A DNA stretch of 64,000 nt from an uncultured Christensenella sp. (GTDB lineage: Bacteria; Bacillota; Clostridia; Christensenellales; UBA1242): contig CAOJZM010000005.1 in the NCBI GenBank assembly GCA_948466185.1, positions 33,980-97,979 on the forward strand, written 5' to 3'. Positions within the stretch are counted from its first letter, which is position 1. Each line of letters begins with the position of its first letter. Positions 22,258 to 33,297 of this stretch are shown one piece after another. Below the pieces are notes generated by a model. It was not told where the DNA came from. It was given only the letters and a program-made list of their open reading frames with translations, and made no database searches. The translations under genes and the position numbers were made by a program.

Positions 22258-25200
22258 ATGAAAAAGATGCGTTCATTTTTATTAATTTTGGTGCTTGCCC
22301 TTTTTACTCTGACAGCCTGCCAAAACGCAGAGACGCCAAAAGCCATATTTTCAAAAGATGAATTTGTGTTATCGTTGAACGAAACGATAAACTTTTATGA
22401 TTATTTAAAGCTAGAGAATGTGGACGCTTCTCAAGTTGAATTAAATTTTGTGGACGATAGTCTTTTTAATGTGGATTTGAATTATAGTTATACTGCAGTC
22501 AAAAGCGGCAGAACGCAGTTGCAGGTTTTACATAATCAGAATTTGCTTGGATATGCAAATGTGATTGTAAAGCAAAAGTTCAGCCAGCCTGATGAAATCG
22601 CGGTTGATGAATTTGGACAACTTACATGGAATAAATCTGTGGCTTTTGATCAAGGAAAGGTTATTGTTGCACAAGACTATATTTTAAAAATTAACGGACT
22701 TGAAGTTTTGGTTATAGGTAACAGTTATTGTTTTGCTGAAAAGGGAAGCTATCAAGTGGAAATCAAAGCGGTAGGAAATGACAATGTTGATGCTTCCGAT
22801 TTTACAAAAGCTCGCAGAATAGATTATGGCGTTATGCCATATGCAGTTATTACCGACTTTGGTGTTAGTTCGGCTTTTGCAGATCAGTCAGTTCATGTTG
22901 AGTGGTCAAAGACTATGAATGCAGTTTATAATGTGGAGCTTGGTGGGTTCAGAATTGGAGAGGCTTTGAATGAAAATTTTATAGATTTAAATTTCAAAAA
23001 CTTTTCTGAAGGGGCAATCTGCGAACTTGTAATAGAAACGGTTGACCTTAGTGGAGCATTGATTACATCAAAAAGCGTTTTTACAATTCAAAAAAATTAT
23101 CGTCCAACCATTTCTTATGATTTTTCTGATGGAGAAGGAAAACTGAAGTGGAATAGGATTGAAGGGGCTGGCTCCTATACTCTTCAGTACATTAATCTTG
23201 ATGACGGAACTCAAGGAGAAATGCAACTATCAAAAGATAAAGTGGCAACGGCAATAGATGGACTTGATGGCGGTCACTATAGCATTTTTCTTCAGGCAAA
23301 TGGTGGTGAAATCAACGATCAATACTTTGTAAACAGTGGTGCAAGTAATTTTGTGATAGGCAAAATAGACAGGCCGTCAATAAATTATCAAATCGAAAAC
23401 AAATCTTTGAAGTTGACAATAGCACCTGACGATTACGCTGAAACTTATCTTGTTACATATTTTGATCATAGTTTTGTTTGGAATGTAAAGAACCTTGGTT
23501 ATGAATTGGAAGTGGATTTATCTTCATTGACGCCGGGAGAGTATAATGTTTCCGTTGCTGCTTTGCCAAGTGTGGACGCGGATGGAAACCTTTTGCCTTT
23601 AATGTTTAATGGCGTCGCATGTAATGAAGTGCTTAACTCTGACAGTGTTAATATCAATGTGTTTATTCTTGATGAAATTAAAAATAGCGTGCATGCGATT
23701 GTAAATGGCAGTTCTATATTAACCTTTGACGAGGTTGAGTTTGCTGATAAATATATTGTTTCGATTAATGGACAAACATTCACAGAATATAGTGAGGCGG
23801 AAGGAAAAATAAGTTTTAATCTTGGCGACTTAAGTAAAATATCTCCTATCAATCAGCAGTATAAAATCACTATTGTGGCCGACAGATTAGATGAATCTGC
23901 AATCGCAGTCACAGAAAATAAAGTCTTGACCATCCTTGATAATGTGGCAAAGGCAGAAGAACAGACAAACGGCTATTTTGCATGGCAAAGTGTAACTGGA
24001 GAATGTGAATATAGATATGAAATTTATCAAGTCGACAAGGATTTTAAGGTGGGGGACCCGCTGGATGCTGAGCCAATTGTAAAAGATACAACCGTAGATC
24101 TTCAGATAAAAGATGAGCTTAGTTATGGATATTATTGTATAAGAGTGGTAACCCTGTCCACCAACATGGATAGATATCTCAATTCGGATTTTTATAATTT
24201 CGGAGCGGCTTATGAAGAAGCATTTTATGTGCAGAAAAGAATTGCCAGTCCAGAGGTGACTTTTGGATTTAATGAAATAACAAATAAATACTATATTCAC
24301 ATTAATAAAGTTGACTTTGCAGAAAAATACAGTATTTACTTGAATGACGTGCTTGATGGCAATGTATTTGATAATAAGGGAGAAAGCAGTTATCTGGTTT
24401 ATAACTTTTCCTCCAATTTCACCTCACCTCTCTCCTCGACAATAAAGGTTGTTGCAAGTGCAGATATTGAATATGACCAGTTATTACATCCTGCATCTGA
24501 AGGCAGGATAATACAGATAGAACGCCTGCCGGTGCCATCCTTTACTGTTGATGAAAAACAGGTACTTAAGATTGAGATGAACGAACATGCGGACGGCGTC
24601 CTTATTTATCAAGGTGCTTCTCTAATGAATCCAGATGGTGAACAAAGTATTGACTTATCTGGCTATAATGGTGAGTTTTCACTTGTTGTTCAGTTTGTAA
24701 CAAGTCAAAAAGAAGAAAATGTTTATTATCTTGAAAGTCAGGAAAAGTTATATAAATTTAAACGCACAGCCGCACCTACAAATATTGCATATAACAATGG
24801 TCTTATATCATTTGGTTCTGCAGATAACGAATATGTAGAAAAATATATTTTGACATTGACTCTTGTAAATTCAATCAACAATAACTATGTTGTAACCGCC
24901 GAATTCAATGGACTTGAATACAATATTCAGAATTTCATTCAAGACAAATTGATAAGCGATGAGAGGTTTGAATCTGCGTATCAGCAGGCGGAAAGTATTG
25001 AAGTGCAGGTTTCTGCATATAAACAGGACTTTTGCTTTGTGGGCGGAGAGTCAGTATTTTTCCTTCCTTCTGCAAATGGCACAACATCGACGGGAGCAGA
25101 CAAACTTGAACTCAGTCAATTAAGTGCTCCAACAATAAGCTTTGACGGAATAAAAACGGTTTCATGGGAAAGCGTAGGTGAAATTGGTCAGACATATTAT

Positions 25201-28200
25201 TCCATATACATTGATGGGCAGCTTGTACGTGACAATTTTGCGGGAACAAGTTACATGATTGAAAATATAGATTTTCTTAGTCCTAAATCCATTGTAGTGT
25301 TCGCAAACAATTTTTCATATTTAAGTAGTGTTCAATCAAATGAAATTGTTATTAAAAAGTTACAACCAGTTTCAAACTTAAATGTGGTAATTAAAGAAGG
25401 TAATCTTCAATTCAATATCAATAGCTCGGAACTTGGGAATGTAAGTAAAGTTTTGTGCAATGGCGGCGAAGTTGAATTTAACAAATCGACGGGGTATACA
25501 TCTATTGCAATTTCAGATTTTGAAGTTGATGGAATGACTTCTGTTACTTTTAGACTTGTTGCGGCTTCCCAGCAAACAGTATTGGGAGTTACATATTATT
25601 ACTTAAGTTCGGATGAGCTTACTTATGAGCTAATAAACCTCAATACTCTTGCATTGTCCCTTGAGGTAAATAATGGAAAGTTGTGCTGGAACAAGGTGGC
25701 GGAAGATTTTGTTGGAGTGCAGTCATCTCCACTTTCCTATACCCTCACTGTAAGAAAAGCAGGTGAGATTATCGAGGTTATAGAAGGAATTGACACAAAT
25801 GAGTATTCTCTTGATTCCGATATTCTGCTGGGGCTACAAACTGGGGAATATACCCTTCAAATTGAAGCTAAACTCAAAGACTATATTCTTGAAAACCCAA
25901 ATGGAAACGCAAAAGGATATTACGGAACAGTTAGCAGCAATGAACTATCTGTCGTAAAACTTGAAGCAATCAGTAATGTTGCGTATGAGGGAATAGAAGA
26001 TGAAAGAATTTTAAGTAAAGCTGAAAGAAAGGTAAAGGCGGACGTTCAACTGTCTTGGGATAATATCTGGCAGAACGCTACAGGGTTGAGTTTTGATATA
26101 ACTATAAATGGCGACATCCACTTTGAAGCGGTTAAAGTTGGCAAATTAAACGATAATTACAGTATAACCATAGCCAATAATAAATATATTTTCACAACAA
26201 AAGAGTCGTATTTTCAGGTTGGTGAAAATGATGTGGTTATAAAGGTAAATGCCGATGCATCAATAACTTCAAATGCATTTACAAAAACTATTGAACGATA
26301 TAACAAAATTGAATCACTTGAAATAAGTGATGATGGAACTATTAATATCACAGCAGATGACAATATTAAAAAATTTCTCGTGGAAATCATTATTAATGGC
26401 AAATCTTATTCTCAAATTATATCTTCGAAGTCTGCAAATATTATGGATGAACTGTTAAGCCATGTAAAAGGCAATTATACCATTGATGTTGTTGGCTTTA
26501 ATGATGAGGTTATTTCAAGCATCCAAGTCGCTTCAATGACGGGGTATAGGCTTAATGGTATAAGCGATGTTGAAATTCTTGAAAGTGGGGACATTAATAT
26601 AACCCTTTATGACGAGGCGGAAATAAGTAATGATATCACCTTTGTTGTTGACGATAAAAAAGGAAACATTTTATCCTTCCAACCAAGGCGAAAGGAAAAC
26701 ACCACAACTTTTGTTTATTCTATGCAGGAACTTATCAAACTGTTTGGCATTACCGATCAGCAGAATGTCACTTTCAGCATTTCAGTTCAAAAAACAGGAA
26801 ATATTAATGCGGACTGGTTGGACTTAAACTTTAATTTTGTAATTGAAAATGATAAAGACATAATCTATGCAAGAGGCAAGAACTATGCCGACGATTATTT
26901 GAGGGTGACCAAAGTTGGAAATACAACCGCACTGCGTTTTGAAATAGCTTATACCGTCACCGACGCTGAAATTCCTATGTTGGCCTATAAGGTTCTTAGT
27001 GCAACAGAAATTGCGGGATACTGGGTTGTTAACCTCTCTGGCGAAAGTTATTTTACAAAGGAAAGGCCAACCACTGCTGTTGCCTCTATTGAAGAATGCT
27101 ATGGGGTTTCGTTAAATCAACTTTTCGAAAACGTTGTAAGCGGAAATATATCCTTGCGGGTAAGCCGAGTTGGTTTTGATGAAACAAATCAATGCTTTAA
27201 TCAATATAGCGACAAAAACTTTAACTTCACAAAACTCAAAGCGGTGACAGGCTTGAGTTTAAACAGCGACAGGGCAACATGGAATGCGTCTTCAGAAGAA
27301 CAAGTTGAATATTATGTTTATTTCTATACTATTGAAGATGGCAAAGAAAAGCTTAATTTCTTTGAGCATGTAACAACTGCATATCTTGATCTTGTTGATA
27401 TCCTTTCCTCAAATATCAGATATTATATAAATGTTGTTACAGTCTCTCCAAGCTTAAACAAAATAGCTTCAGTTCCGACAACAAACATTGAAGCTCTTAA
27501 ATACTCATCACCAGCGTCAATACAATTGAATGACGGTAAGCTTGCGTTTAATCAAGCGGCAGTAAAAAATTCAGATTTATTAAGCACAATCAAAAATGCA
27601 TTTAATTCCACCTCTGTTCAAAACGAGCGTGCAATGATAATATCTAATGCAATATTCTATGACCTATTTTCTTTCACCGCAAACAATATTGCATCAATGA
27701 AGATTATGCTTAAGTTTGTTTCAACAGCGAATGGAAGAATTTACACCACCACTGTTCCGGCAAGCAGTCTAATCCCAGACCTTTCAGAATATAGATTTAC
27801 AACTAATGAAGGGGTGCAAATTACCTATTTCAGAGCAATAAAGGAAATCATTGATGGCTCAACGTCAACATCTATTCACAGATTGAATTTAATTAAACTA
27901 TATAATGAAATTAAAAACATGGATGGAATTGCAAACAACAGCATTCTCTTTGATAAATATGGTGACAAAATACCATCTGGAGAATATAATATCACAACAA
28001 TTCAAGTGGGAATAAACAATTCAGGAACTATTTCATCCGGGCAAGCGGACGACAAGATTACGCCAGTATTTGTTTCAGAAGCCCCTAACATCACTCCTGA
28101 TTGTAAAGAGATTGATTCTCGCAGTCATTATTTAATTACTTTTACTCCTTCAGAAATACGGGAGAAGGATGGCGAGGAGGTAATATCAAAGACGGCGGAA

Positions 28201-31200
28201 AGTTATGTTTTACATCTGACAAGTGAGCAGGCGAACTATTATTTCCAAATCACAAATGAGGGTACACGCGATATCCCTGACTATCAGATTTTAAGTTACA
28301 AGGTGCCAATTATAATTGATGCGGATGACCGATTAACATATGAAACAAATTATCTTGACGAACCAATAAAACTTTCATATGAAAATGGAAGAGTAACCTT
28401 GGATTTGACAGCAGCATTCCTTCCTGCAGTTCCCGATATTGTCAGAACGACTTACAGTTGCACAATCTATGCAGTAGGTAATGATTATTCAGTCAACAGT
28501 AAGACAGATGTTATAACTTTGACACTGCTTGGAATTGACGTATCAACATTTACACTTGATAACGGCGTGCTTAGTTGGAGTGCAATGGGGGACAATGAGA
28601 AAACACGCATAACTTATAAACGATATGGCTATGGCGTACAATATCAGGATGTGGAATTTGAAAATAATCAGGCAAGCCTTGTGCTTCCAGAGTCGGGAAG
28701 ATATGAATATATAATATTGAACATTCTTGGAAGTGTAGGCATGTCCAGCATGACGGTTGATAGCGAAAGCTACATGCTTGAAAATGTATATAAGATCAAG
28801 ACGCCAAAGTTTACAGCATCAGGCAACTCGTTAAAGATTTCTCAGTCATCAACAATTATATTTATTACGAGTGAAGCTGGCACAACAGGTGAAGTTGTGA
28901 TAAGCACATTAGAATATGAGAATAAATTCTATGTTTCTAATAATAATTCAGGCGACAGCTTCTATAAGATTGAAGGCGTCGGCAATAACTACACCTATTG
29001 GGCAGGATTACAGGGAAGAAAAAGCGGTGATGAAGGATATGATTACAAATCCAGCGAGGCAGGTGCTAGTGAATTTTATGTGACTAGCATTGGAAGCACC
29101 ATAGAGCCGGATAGAGACCAGCCAAGTTTCAAATCAAGTGCCAGACTGGCAGAAGGCGAAACCGGTTATGGAATAGCAGATTTCAAACTTCAGGCAACTG
29201 ATGCATCAGTAAGATATTTTGTCATTTCATCTGACAAGACTTCTATTGAAGCAAAAATGTTGCCAACCGGCGATGAATTTGTTATTCAAAATGGAGATAT
29301 AGTTTGGTCTAGTGATGAAGGAATGGAATTTGCTGGCGAAACGGGAGATGCAACTATTGTCTATGAACTTAAAGTTCAGTATTATAAGGAAAAAGAAGAA
29401 GGATATGATGTCGGAAAAACAGCAATATTCTACACGACAGAGCCATATTTCGATACGTTAAATATAGAAATGGTTGATCCAAATGAATTCTTTACTTTTG
29501 AGTTGCGTAAACTTGTCGCTGTATCAGGCACTAAAAACTCACATGATATTTTGACAATCGACGGCAAATATTATAAATTTGCAGAAGTTAAATACCTACA
29601 AAAAGATGAAGATGGTCAGCTGATTAATGACAGTGTGGCAGTGCTTGGAAGCGATATACTTGCAATAGGAACTGTTGAAAATGCTTCAATGCGAATCAAG
29701 AGGCTGGAATCTGTGGTGGATGTGGGCATTTCAAATGGGCAGCTTGTATGGCGAGCAAACAATACTCAATATGATTGTGTTGTCATAGACGATAACAACA
29801 ACCAAGTTGATGGGACATTAATAAAACCAGCTCTTGCAGCGGAAGAGTGGAAATTCAATCCTGCAATTTCATATGAGAATAATCCATACAGATTGAATAT
29901 CATCGCAAGTCATCCTAACAGCCAGATGTATATAAAATCTTATCCTGTTGCTGTAACTCGAAACGGGACCTATGATATATATAAATTACCAAGCGTAAGC
30001 AGAGAGGATTTTGACATTCGCGAGATAACTGGTGGTTATGAAATCGGGCTTTCAAAATTCTATGAAACAAAGATTATTGCAAATTCAAACTCTTTCTATC
30101 AAGTGAAGATGACAGTTAAAATTAAAATCAAATCCGAAGAAGGCGGCCTAACCGAAAAAAGTTTGGATGTTTATTCTTGGAACGGTAAAACCAACAACAA
30201 CTTTAGACTTGCAATTGGCAACAATTATAACTTTGAGGTGAATGAAAAAGATAGACAACTTGTCAATATCCCTTTCAATTATCAAGCTTTAAGTATAAGC
30301 TTCCAAGTCATAGACAATGAAAATATAACCAATAGGCCAATGATGCTGTATGGTGAGAAAAGTGAAGTATTTGATTTGACCCCTATAGCATGGCTGAAAG
30401 ACAATAATGGTGACTTTGTTGATTCTATTACATGGAATGAGAGCGAACAAAGATTAGAGTGGACTTGGAGTAATGAAGCAGAAAGAGAGCCAATATTTAA
30501 GGTTAAACTGACCTATTCGGATGCAATGGTGGAAGAGGGTGAGGTTAATGGTGCTTTATATTATCAACCTCGACGCATGGGCATCATTTCGAAAGTGGAA
30601 ATTGTTGTCAAAAAGGATGTATTTTCTTTCTATAGCACCGAAGCAAATACATATGAAAACCGAATAGAACTTTCTTTATTTGCTGGTGGAAATGGATCAG
30701 AGACAAATCCTTATAAAATTTCAAATGCTGAGCAGTTTTTCAATATCACAAAAAGAAATTTTGAGGGGGAGAAGTTTTATTTTGAGCAAACCTCGGACAT
30801 TGATTTATCAGTTCAAGGCTTGGCTATACAGGATACCTTTTATGGAGTTTATAATGGAAATGGCTTTAAACTTTCTGTAAATGTGACTGCGGCTGAAGTG
30901 CAAGACACAGAATTGAATCAAACACTTATAAGCGGAACTGGTACAACCAATGTTACATTCGGAAATTTTGGAGGCTTGTTTTTCACTCTTAGTGGCACGT
31001 CGGAGATATCAAACCTAAACCTTGCGATATCAAATACAGCCACTTCAATTTCTCAAAATACACTTTTTACCGGCCTTGCTTTATATAACTATGGGCTTAT
31101 AAACAATGTTGAAATATTGGAGATAAACTCAAATATCTCAATTGGCGGAACAAGCAATATAAGTGCGGCACAATGTGGACTGGTTGGAGTCAATTATGGC

Positions 31201-31839
31201 ACAATAAAAGATTGTGTCAATAGTGCGGAAGTTAATATGTCAGCCACTTCAACATATTCTTCACGTATAATTTATTCTGGGTTTATCTTCACTAACAGTG
31301 CAAGCGGGAACAGTTATATTGGCTCGCTTACTCGTTGTTTCAATAAAGGTAATGTAAATGTGACAGCACGTAGAGCGAACAGTACACTTTGGATAAGTGG
31401 ACTTGCACTAAATAACAACGGAGGGCGAATTGCTGAGTGTGGAAATGACGGGACGTTGACGGCGAAAGATTCGGGAATTAACGGAAAGTATACAAGTTTT
31501 GTTGCAGGTGGTGTTTTGCGAAGCATAAATGGCAGTATTGTTTACACCTATAACAATAGCCCTCTCGCTTCTTCTGCAAAAAATGGGAACTATATTGCTG
31601 GAATTGCATATAATTTAAGCTCTGGCAAGGTGGGCGGTCTTGTTGAGACGTCAGGAACCTATATTGCAGTCAACTGTACAAATAATGTTGTAAGTCTTAA
31701 TCCAAATTATTGCTATGTAAATTTTTCAACATCGGGAATAGAGTCAGTGGCAATTTCACCAATAAGCATAAATTGTGGTGATGGGCACTATTTGATTGTA
31801 AGTGCCAATGAAGATGGTTATATTGCCTCGATAAATTAA
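22258..31839 (+). CDS. giant surface lipoprotein with FnIII-like repeats and C-terminal GLUG-type domain, 3193 aa
   Basis: A lipoprotein signal peptide ends in LTAC (Cys21), so the mature protein should be lipid-anchored outside the cell. Most of the chain is a long series of beta-sandwich-like modules, with recurring units such as GKLKWNRIEGAGSYTLQYI and KTVSWESVGEIGQTYYSIYI at roughly 90-120-residue intervals, as in fibronectin type III-like repeats of bacterial surface proteins. The last 380 residues switch to a GLUG-type region starting GGNGSETNPYKISNAEQFF (about residue 2809), with FYGVYNGNGFKL and many short Gly/Asn turns. It probably binds carbohydrate or host surfaces; this is inference. 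A second lipoprotein gene follows in the same operon. Confidence 0.85.
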   Translation: MKKMRSFLLILVLALFTLTACQNAETPKAIFSKDEFVLSLNETINFYDYLKLENVDASQVELNFVDDSLFNVDLNYSYTAVKSGRTQLQVLHNQNLLGYANVIVKQKFSQPDEIAVDEFGQLTWNKSVAFDQGKVIVAQDYILKINGLEVLVIGNSYCFAEKGSYQVEIKAVGNDNVDASDFTKARRIDYGVMPYAVITDFGVSSAFADQSVHVEWSKTMNAVYNVELGGFRIGEALNENFIDLNFKNFSEGAICELVIETVDLSGALITSKSVFTIQKNYRPTISYDFSDGEGKLKWNRIEGAGSYTLQYINLDDGTQGEMQLSKDKVATAIDGLDGGHYSIFLQANGGEINDQYFVNSGASNFVIGKIDRPSINYQIENKSLKLTIAPDDYAETYLVTYFDHSFVWNVKNLGYELEVDLSSLTPGEYNVSVAALPSVDADGNLLPLMFNGVACNEVLNSDSVNINVFILDEIKNSVHAIVNGSSILTFDEVEFADKYIVSINGQTFTEYSEAEGKISFNLGDLSKISPINQQYKITIVADRLDESAIAVTENKVLTILDNVAKAEEQTNGYFAWQSVTGECEYRYEIYQVDKDFKVGDPLDAEPIVKDTTVDLQIKDELSYGYYCIRVVTLSTNMDRYLNSDFYNFGAAYEEAFYVQKRIASPEVTFGFNEITNKYYIHINKVDFAEKYSIYLNDVLDGNVFDNKGESSYLVYNFSSNFTSPLSSTIKVVASADIEYDQLLHPASEGRIIQIERLPVPSFTVDEKQVLKIEMNEHADGVLIYQGASLMNPDGEQSIDLSGYNGEFSLVVQFVTSQKEENVYYLESQEKLYKFKRTAAPTNIAYNNGLISFGSADNEYVEKYILTLTLVNSINNNYVVTAEFNGLEYNIQNFIQDKLISDERFESAYQQAESIEVQVSAYKQDFCFVGGESVFFLPSANGTTSTGADKLELSQLSAPTISFDGIKTVSWESVGEIGQTYYSIYIDGQLVRDNFAGTSYMIENIDFLSPKSIVVFANNFSYLSSVQSNEIVIKKLQPVSNLNVVIKEGNLQFNINSSELGNVSKVLCNGGEVEFNKSTGYTSIAISDFEVDGMTSVTFRLVAASQQTVLGVTYYYLSSDELTYELINLNTLALSLEVNNGKLCWNKVAEDFVGVQSSPLSYTLTVRKAGEIIEVIEGIDTNEYSLDSDILLGLQTGEYTLQIEAKLKDYILENPNGNAKGYYGTVSSNELSVVKLEAISNVAYEGIEDERILSKAERKVKADVQLSWDNIWQNATGLSFDITINGDIHFEAVKVGKLNDNYSITIANNKYIFTTKESYFQVGENDVVIKVNADASITSNAFTKTIERYNKIESLEISDDGTINITADDNIKKFLVEIIINGKSYSQIISSKSANIMDELLSHVKGNYTIDVVGFNDEVISSIQVASMTGYRLNGISDVEILESGDINITLYDEAEISNDITFVVDDKKGNILSFQPRRKENTTTFVYSMQELIKLFGITDQQNVTFSISVQKTGNINADWLDLNFNFVIENDKDIIYARGKNYADDYLRVTKVGNTTALRFEIAYTVTDAEIPMLAYKVLSATEIAGYWVVNLSGESYFTKERPTTAVASIEECYGVSLNQLFENVVSGNISLRVSRVGFDETNQCFNQYSDKNFNFTKLKAVTGLSLNSDRATWNASSEEQVEYYVYFYTIEDGKEKLNFFEHVTTAYLDLVDILSSNIRYYINVVTVSPSLNKIASVPTTNIEALKYSSPASIQLNDGKLAFNQAAVKNSDLLSTIKNAFNSTSVQNERAMIISNAIFYDLFSFTANNIASMKIMLKFVSTANGRIYTTTVPASSLIPDLSEYRFTTNEGVQITYFRAIKEIIDGSTSTSIHRLNLIKLYNEIKNMDGIANNSILFDKYGDKIPSGEYNITTIQVGINNSGTISSGQADDKITPVFVSEAPNITPDCKEIDSRSHYLITFTPSEIREKDGEEVISKTAESYVLHLTSEQANYYFQITNEGTRDIPDYQILSYKVPIIIDADDRLTYETNYLDEPIKLSYENGRVTLDLTAAFLPAVPDIVRTTYSCTIYAVGNDYSVNSKTDVITLTLLGIDVSTFTLDNGVLSWSAMGDNEKTRITYKRYGYGVQYQDVEFENNQASLVLPESGRYEYIILNILGSVGMSSMTVDSESYMLENVYKIKTPKFTASGNSLKISQSSTIIFITSEAGTTGEVVISTLEYENKFYVSNNNSGDSFYKIEGVGNNYTYWAGLQGRKSGDEGYDYKSSEAGASEFYVTSIGSTIEPDRDQPSFKSSARLAEGETGYGIADFKLQATDASVRYFVISSDKTSIEAKMLPTGDEFVIQNGDIVWSSDEGMEFAGETGDATIVYELKVQYYKEKEEGYDVGKTAIFYTTEPYFDTLNIEMVDPNEFFTFELRKLVAVSGTKNSHDILTIDGKYYKFAEVKYLQKDEDGQLINDSVAVLGSDILAIGTVENASMRIKRLESVVDVGISNGQLVWRANNTQYDCVVIDDNNNQVDGTLIKPALAAEEWKFNPAISYENNPYRLNIIASHPNSQMYIKSYPVAVTRNGTYDIYKLPSVSREDFDIREITGGYEIGLSKFYETKIIANSNSFYQVKMTVKIKIKSEEGGLTEKSLDVYSWNGKTNNNFRLAIGNNYNFEVNEKDRQLVNIPFNYQALSISFQVIDNENITNRPMMLYGEKSEVFDLTPIAWLKDNNGDFVDSITWNESEQRLEWTWSNEAEREPIFKVKLTYSDAMVEEGEVNGALYYQPRRMGIISKVEIVVKKDVFSFYSTEANTYENRIELSLFAGGNGSETNPYKISNAEQFFNITKRNFEGEKFYFEQTSDIDLSVQGLAIQDTFYGVYNGNGFKLSVNVTAAEVQDTELNQTLISGTGTTNVTFGNFGGLFFTLSGTSEISNLNLAISNTATSISQNTLFTGLALYNYGLINNVEILEINSNISIGGTSNISAAQCGLVGVNYGTIKDCVNSAEVNMSATSTYSSRIIYSGFIFTNSASGNSYIGSLTRCFNKGNVNVTARRANSTLWISGLALNNNGGRIAECGNDGTLTAKDSGINGKYTSFVAGGVLRSINGSIVYTYNNSPLASSAKNGNYIAGIAYNLSSGKVGGLVETSGTYIAVNCTNNVVSLNPNYCYVNFSTSGIESVAISPISINCGDGHYLIVSANEDGYIASIN

Positions 31840-31873
31840 GCATTATTGTGATTTAAAAGGAATAACATACAAT

Positions 31874-32725
31874 ATGAAAAAGTTTGCAGTTTTTATTGTT
31901 TTGATATTATCATGTTTTATGTTTGTGGGATGTGGGCAGAGATTGCCTTCGTCCAATGAATTTATCTTGCTTTCGGTTGAAAATAAAGCCAGCGGCCAAA
32001 TAGTTCAGTCTTTAAACTTTTCTCTTGGCAGCGAGAAACTTAAAGAAAATGGCGTGAAAGCGGAGGATGTTGAAAAGGTAAAAGCAAAATTGACAAAAAA
32101 TATCGAAACCTTTCATGCAGAGTTTTACCTCAATTTTGCCCTTGTATATAATGAAAATCCCAAAGAAGAGTATCAACTGGGGAAGGGGCTGATTTTTACC
32201 GATGTCGCCTATAACAAACAAGCTGACAGTATTGGTTTCAGTATGACTTTTACCTCGAATGAGGCGTGGAAGTATTACCATGAATCTAACGGAGAATCTT
32301 CAGGCAACGAATTTGAGTATGGCTTTATGATAACCACAACATCAACCGGCGAATTTCCATTCTCAGCAAATATTGAAACTTCAAGCGGGCAAATCACTGT
32401 TGGACAGAGATACATGAATGCCTATCTTGATGCATTGAACTTTGCAAATGTAACATTAAAATATACTCCAGATTTGGTGTATGATTATGCCACAGCCGAG
32501 TCACGTATCAAAAGTGACAGCGAATATTATTTTGCTGACGGAGAACTTTATCATCATGTGTGGCTAAGGTCAAGCGAAACATATAAAGAAAACAACAAAA
32601 TCACATTGCGTGTGGTTCAAGCCAATCGTGGAGTGTGGTATGTCCTAATTTTAGGGGTAACACTTTTAGGTGTTGGAATCGCGGTCACAATTATAAAATT
32701 AAAAGATAAAAAGCAGTCAAAATAA
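31874..32725 (+). CDS. lipoprotein with C-terminal membrane helix, 283 aa
   Basis: The signal sequence MKKFAVFIVLILSCFMFVGC ends in a lipobox Cys at residue 20. The soluble part (residues 21-250) is not recognised; it holds acidic and aromatic patches. A second hydrophobic segment, WYVLILGVTLLGVGIAVTII, lies at about residues 253-272, ending in a Lys-rich tail, so the protein would be fixed at both ends of the outer domain. It lies 34 bases downstream of the giant lipoprotein with no terminator between, and probably works with it. The AAAGGA ribosome site is about 12 bases from the ATG, longer than usual. Confidence 0.75.
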   Translation: MKKFAVFIVLILSCFMFVGCGQRLPSSNEFILLSVENKASGQIVQSLNFSLGSEKLKENGVKAEDVEKVKAKLTKNIETFHAEFYLNFALVYNENPKEEYQLGKGLIFTDVAYNKQADSIGFSMTFTSNEAWKYYHESNGESSGNEFEYGFMITTTSTGEFPFSANIETSSGQITVGQRYMNAYLDALNFANVTLKYTPDLVYDYATAESRIKSDSEYYFADGELYHHVWLRSSETYKENNKITLRVVQANRGVWYVLILGVTLLGVGIAVTIIKLKDKKQSK

Positions 32726-32737
32726 TGACTGCTTTTT
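32709..32737 (+). terminator. terminator of the giant lipoprotein operon
   Basis: AAAAGCAGTCA and TGACTGCTTTT form a perfect 11-base stem with a six-base loop. Confidence 0.88.
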
Positions 32738-32762
32738 TATATTACGATAGTGGCTAAGCCAC

Positions 32763-33164
32763 TTATCTAGTCAACAATGCAAGCATATCAATATCGTAAT
32801 AACAAATAGACCTTTTGTCTTTAATGATATCAATATCTTTAAACTTTTCAGTTGTCTTTGCGATAAAGAAAACATAACCAACCACAAATCTGTTGATAAT
32901 GTACTTATCAATTTTTTCACATCTGTAAATTCTCATAATTTCTTCTTGGTACTGGGTATGCTGAAGCAAAAACCCAGTAATTTTTCTTTTGACAATGGTC
33001 AGATTTTTCAGTCTGACCTTTTTTACTGTATTGAAAGAGTTTATGCACAGTGACTGTGGAATAATCTCTAACAACTCCTGAAAGAAGTCGTTACACAAAA
33101 ACTCCCTCGCTGAGTCAGTTGGATAAACCAACCCCATTAATTCTTCTACTTTCTTATATGCCAT
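32763..33164 (-). CDS. hypothetical protein divergent from the XRE array, 133 aa
   Basis: I do not recognise this protein. It is soluble, basic, rich in Ile, Lys and Phe, and has no signal peptide; a pattern such as FVVGYVFFIAKTTEKFKDIDIIKDKRS near residues 92-118 suggests an alpha/beta fold. TAGGAGG sits at a good distance before the ATG. It is divergent from three XRE genes with a 133-base gap containing two palindromes, so it could be a target or partner of those regulators. Antitoxin, toxin or defence roles cannot be judged from sequence. Confidence 0.6.
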   Translation of the reverse strand: MAYKKVEELMGLVYPTDSAREFLCNDFFQELLEIIPQSLCINSFNTVKKVRLKNLTIVKRKITGFLLQHTQYQEEIMRIYRCEKIDKYIINRFVVGYVFFIAKTTEKFKDIDIIKDKRSICYYDIDMLALLTR

Positions 33165-33183
33165 TTTTTACCTCCTATACTTT

Positions 33184-33225
33184 CTACAAACATGATCAAA
33201 TTGTAGGGCATGAAGTTATTATAAC
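33184..33225. promoter_or_regulatory. operator-like palindromes in the divergent gap
   Basis: CTACAA (33184-33189) and TTGTAG (33201-33206) form an inverted repeat with an 11-base spacer. GTTAT-T-ATAAC (33215-33225) is an 11-base palindrome. Their position between a divergent gene and XRE genes suggests control sites. Confidence 0.45.
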
Positions 33226-33297
33226 ATGCAACAAGACAGATACTGAAACACTATTCGACCACTTTGTAATAAAATTTGAGCAATAAAGGAGAAGTTT

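Noticed and set aside
23499-24300. Long antisense frames inside the giant genes
   Set aside because: Long open frames opposite a single strongly coding strand are expected from codon bias; they lack ribosome sites and motifs.
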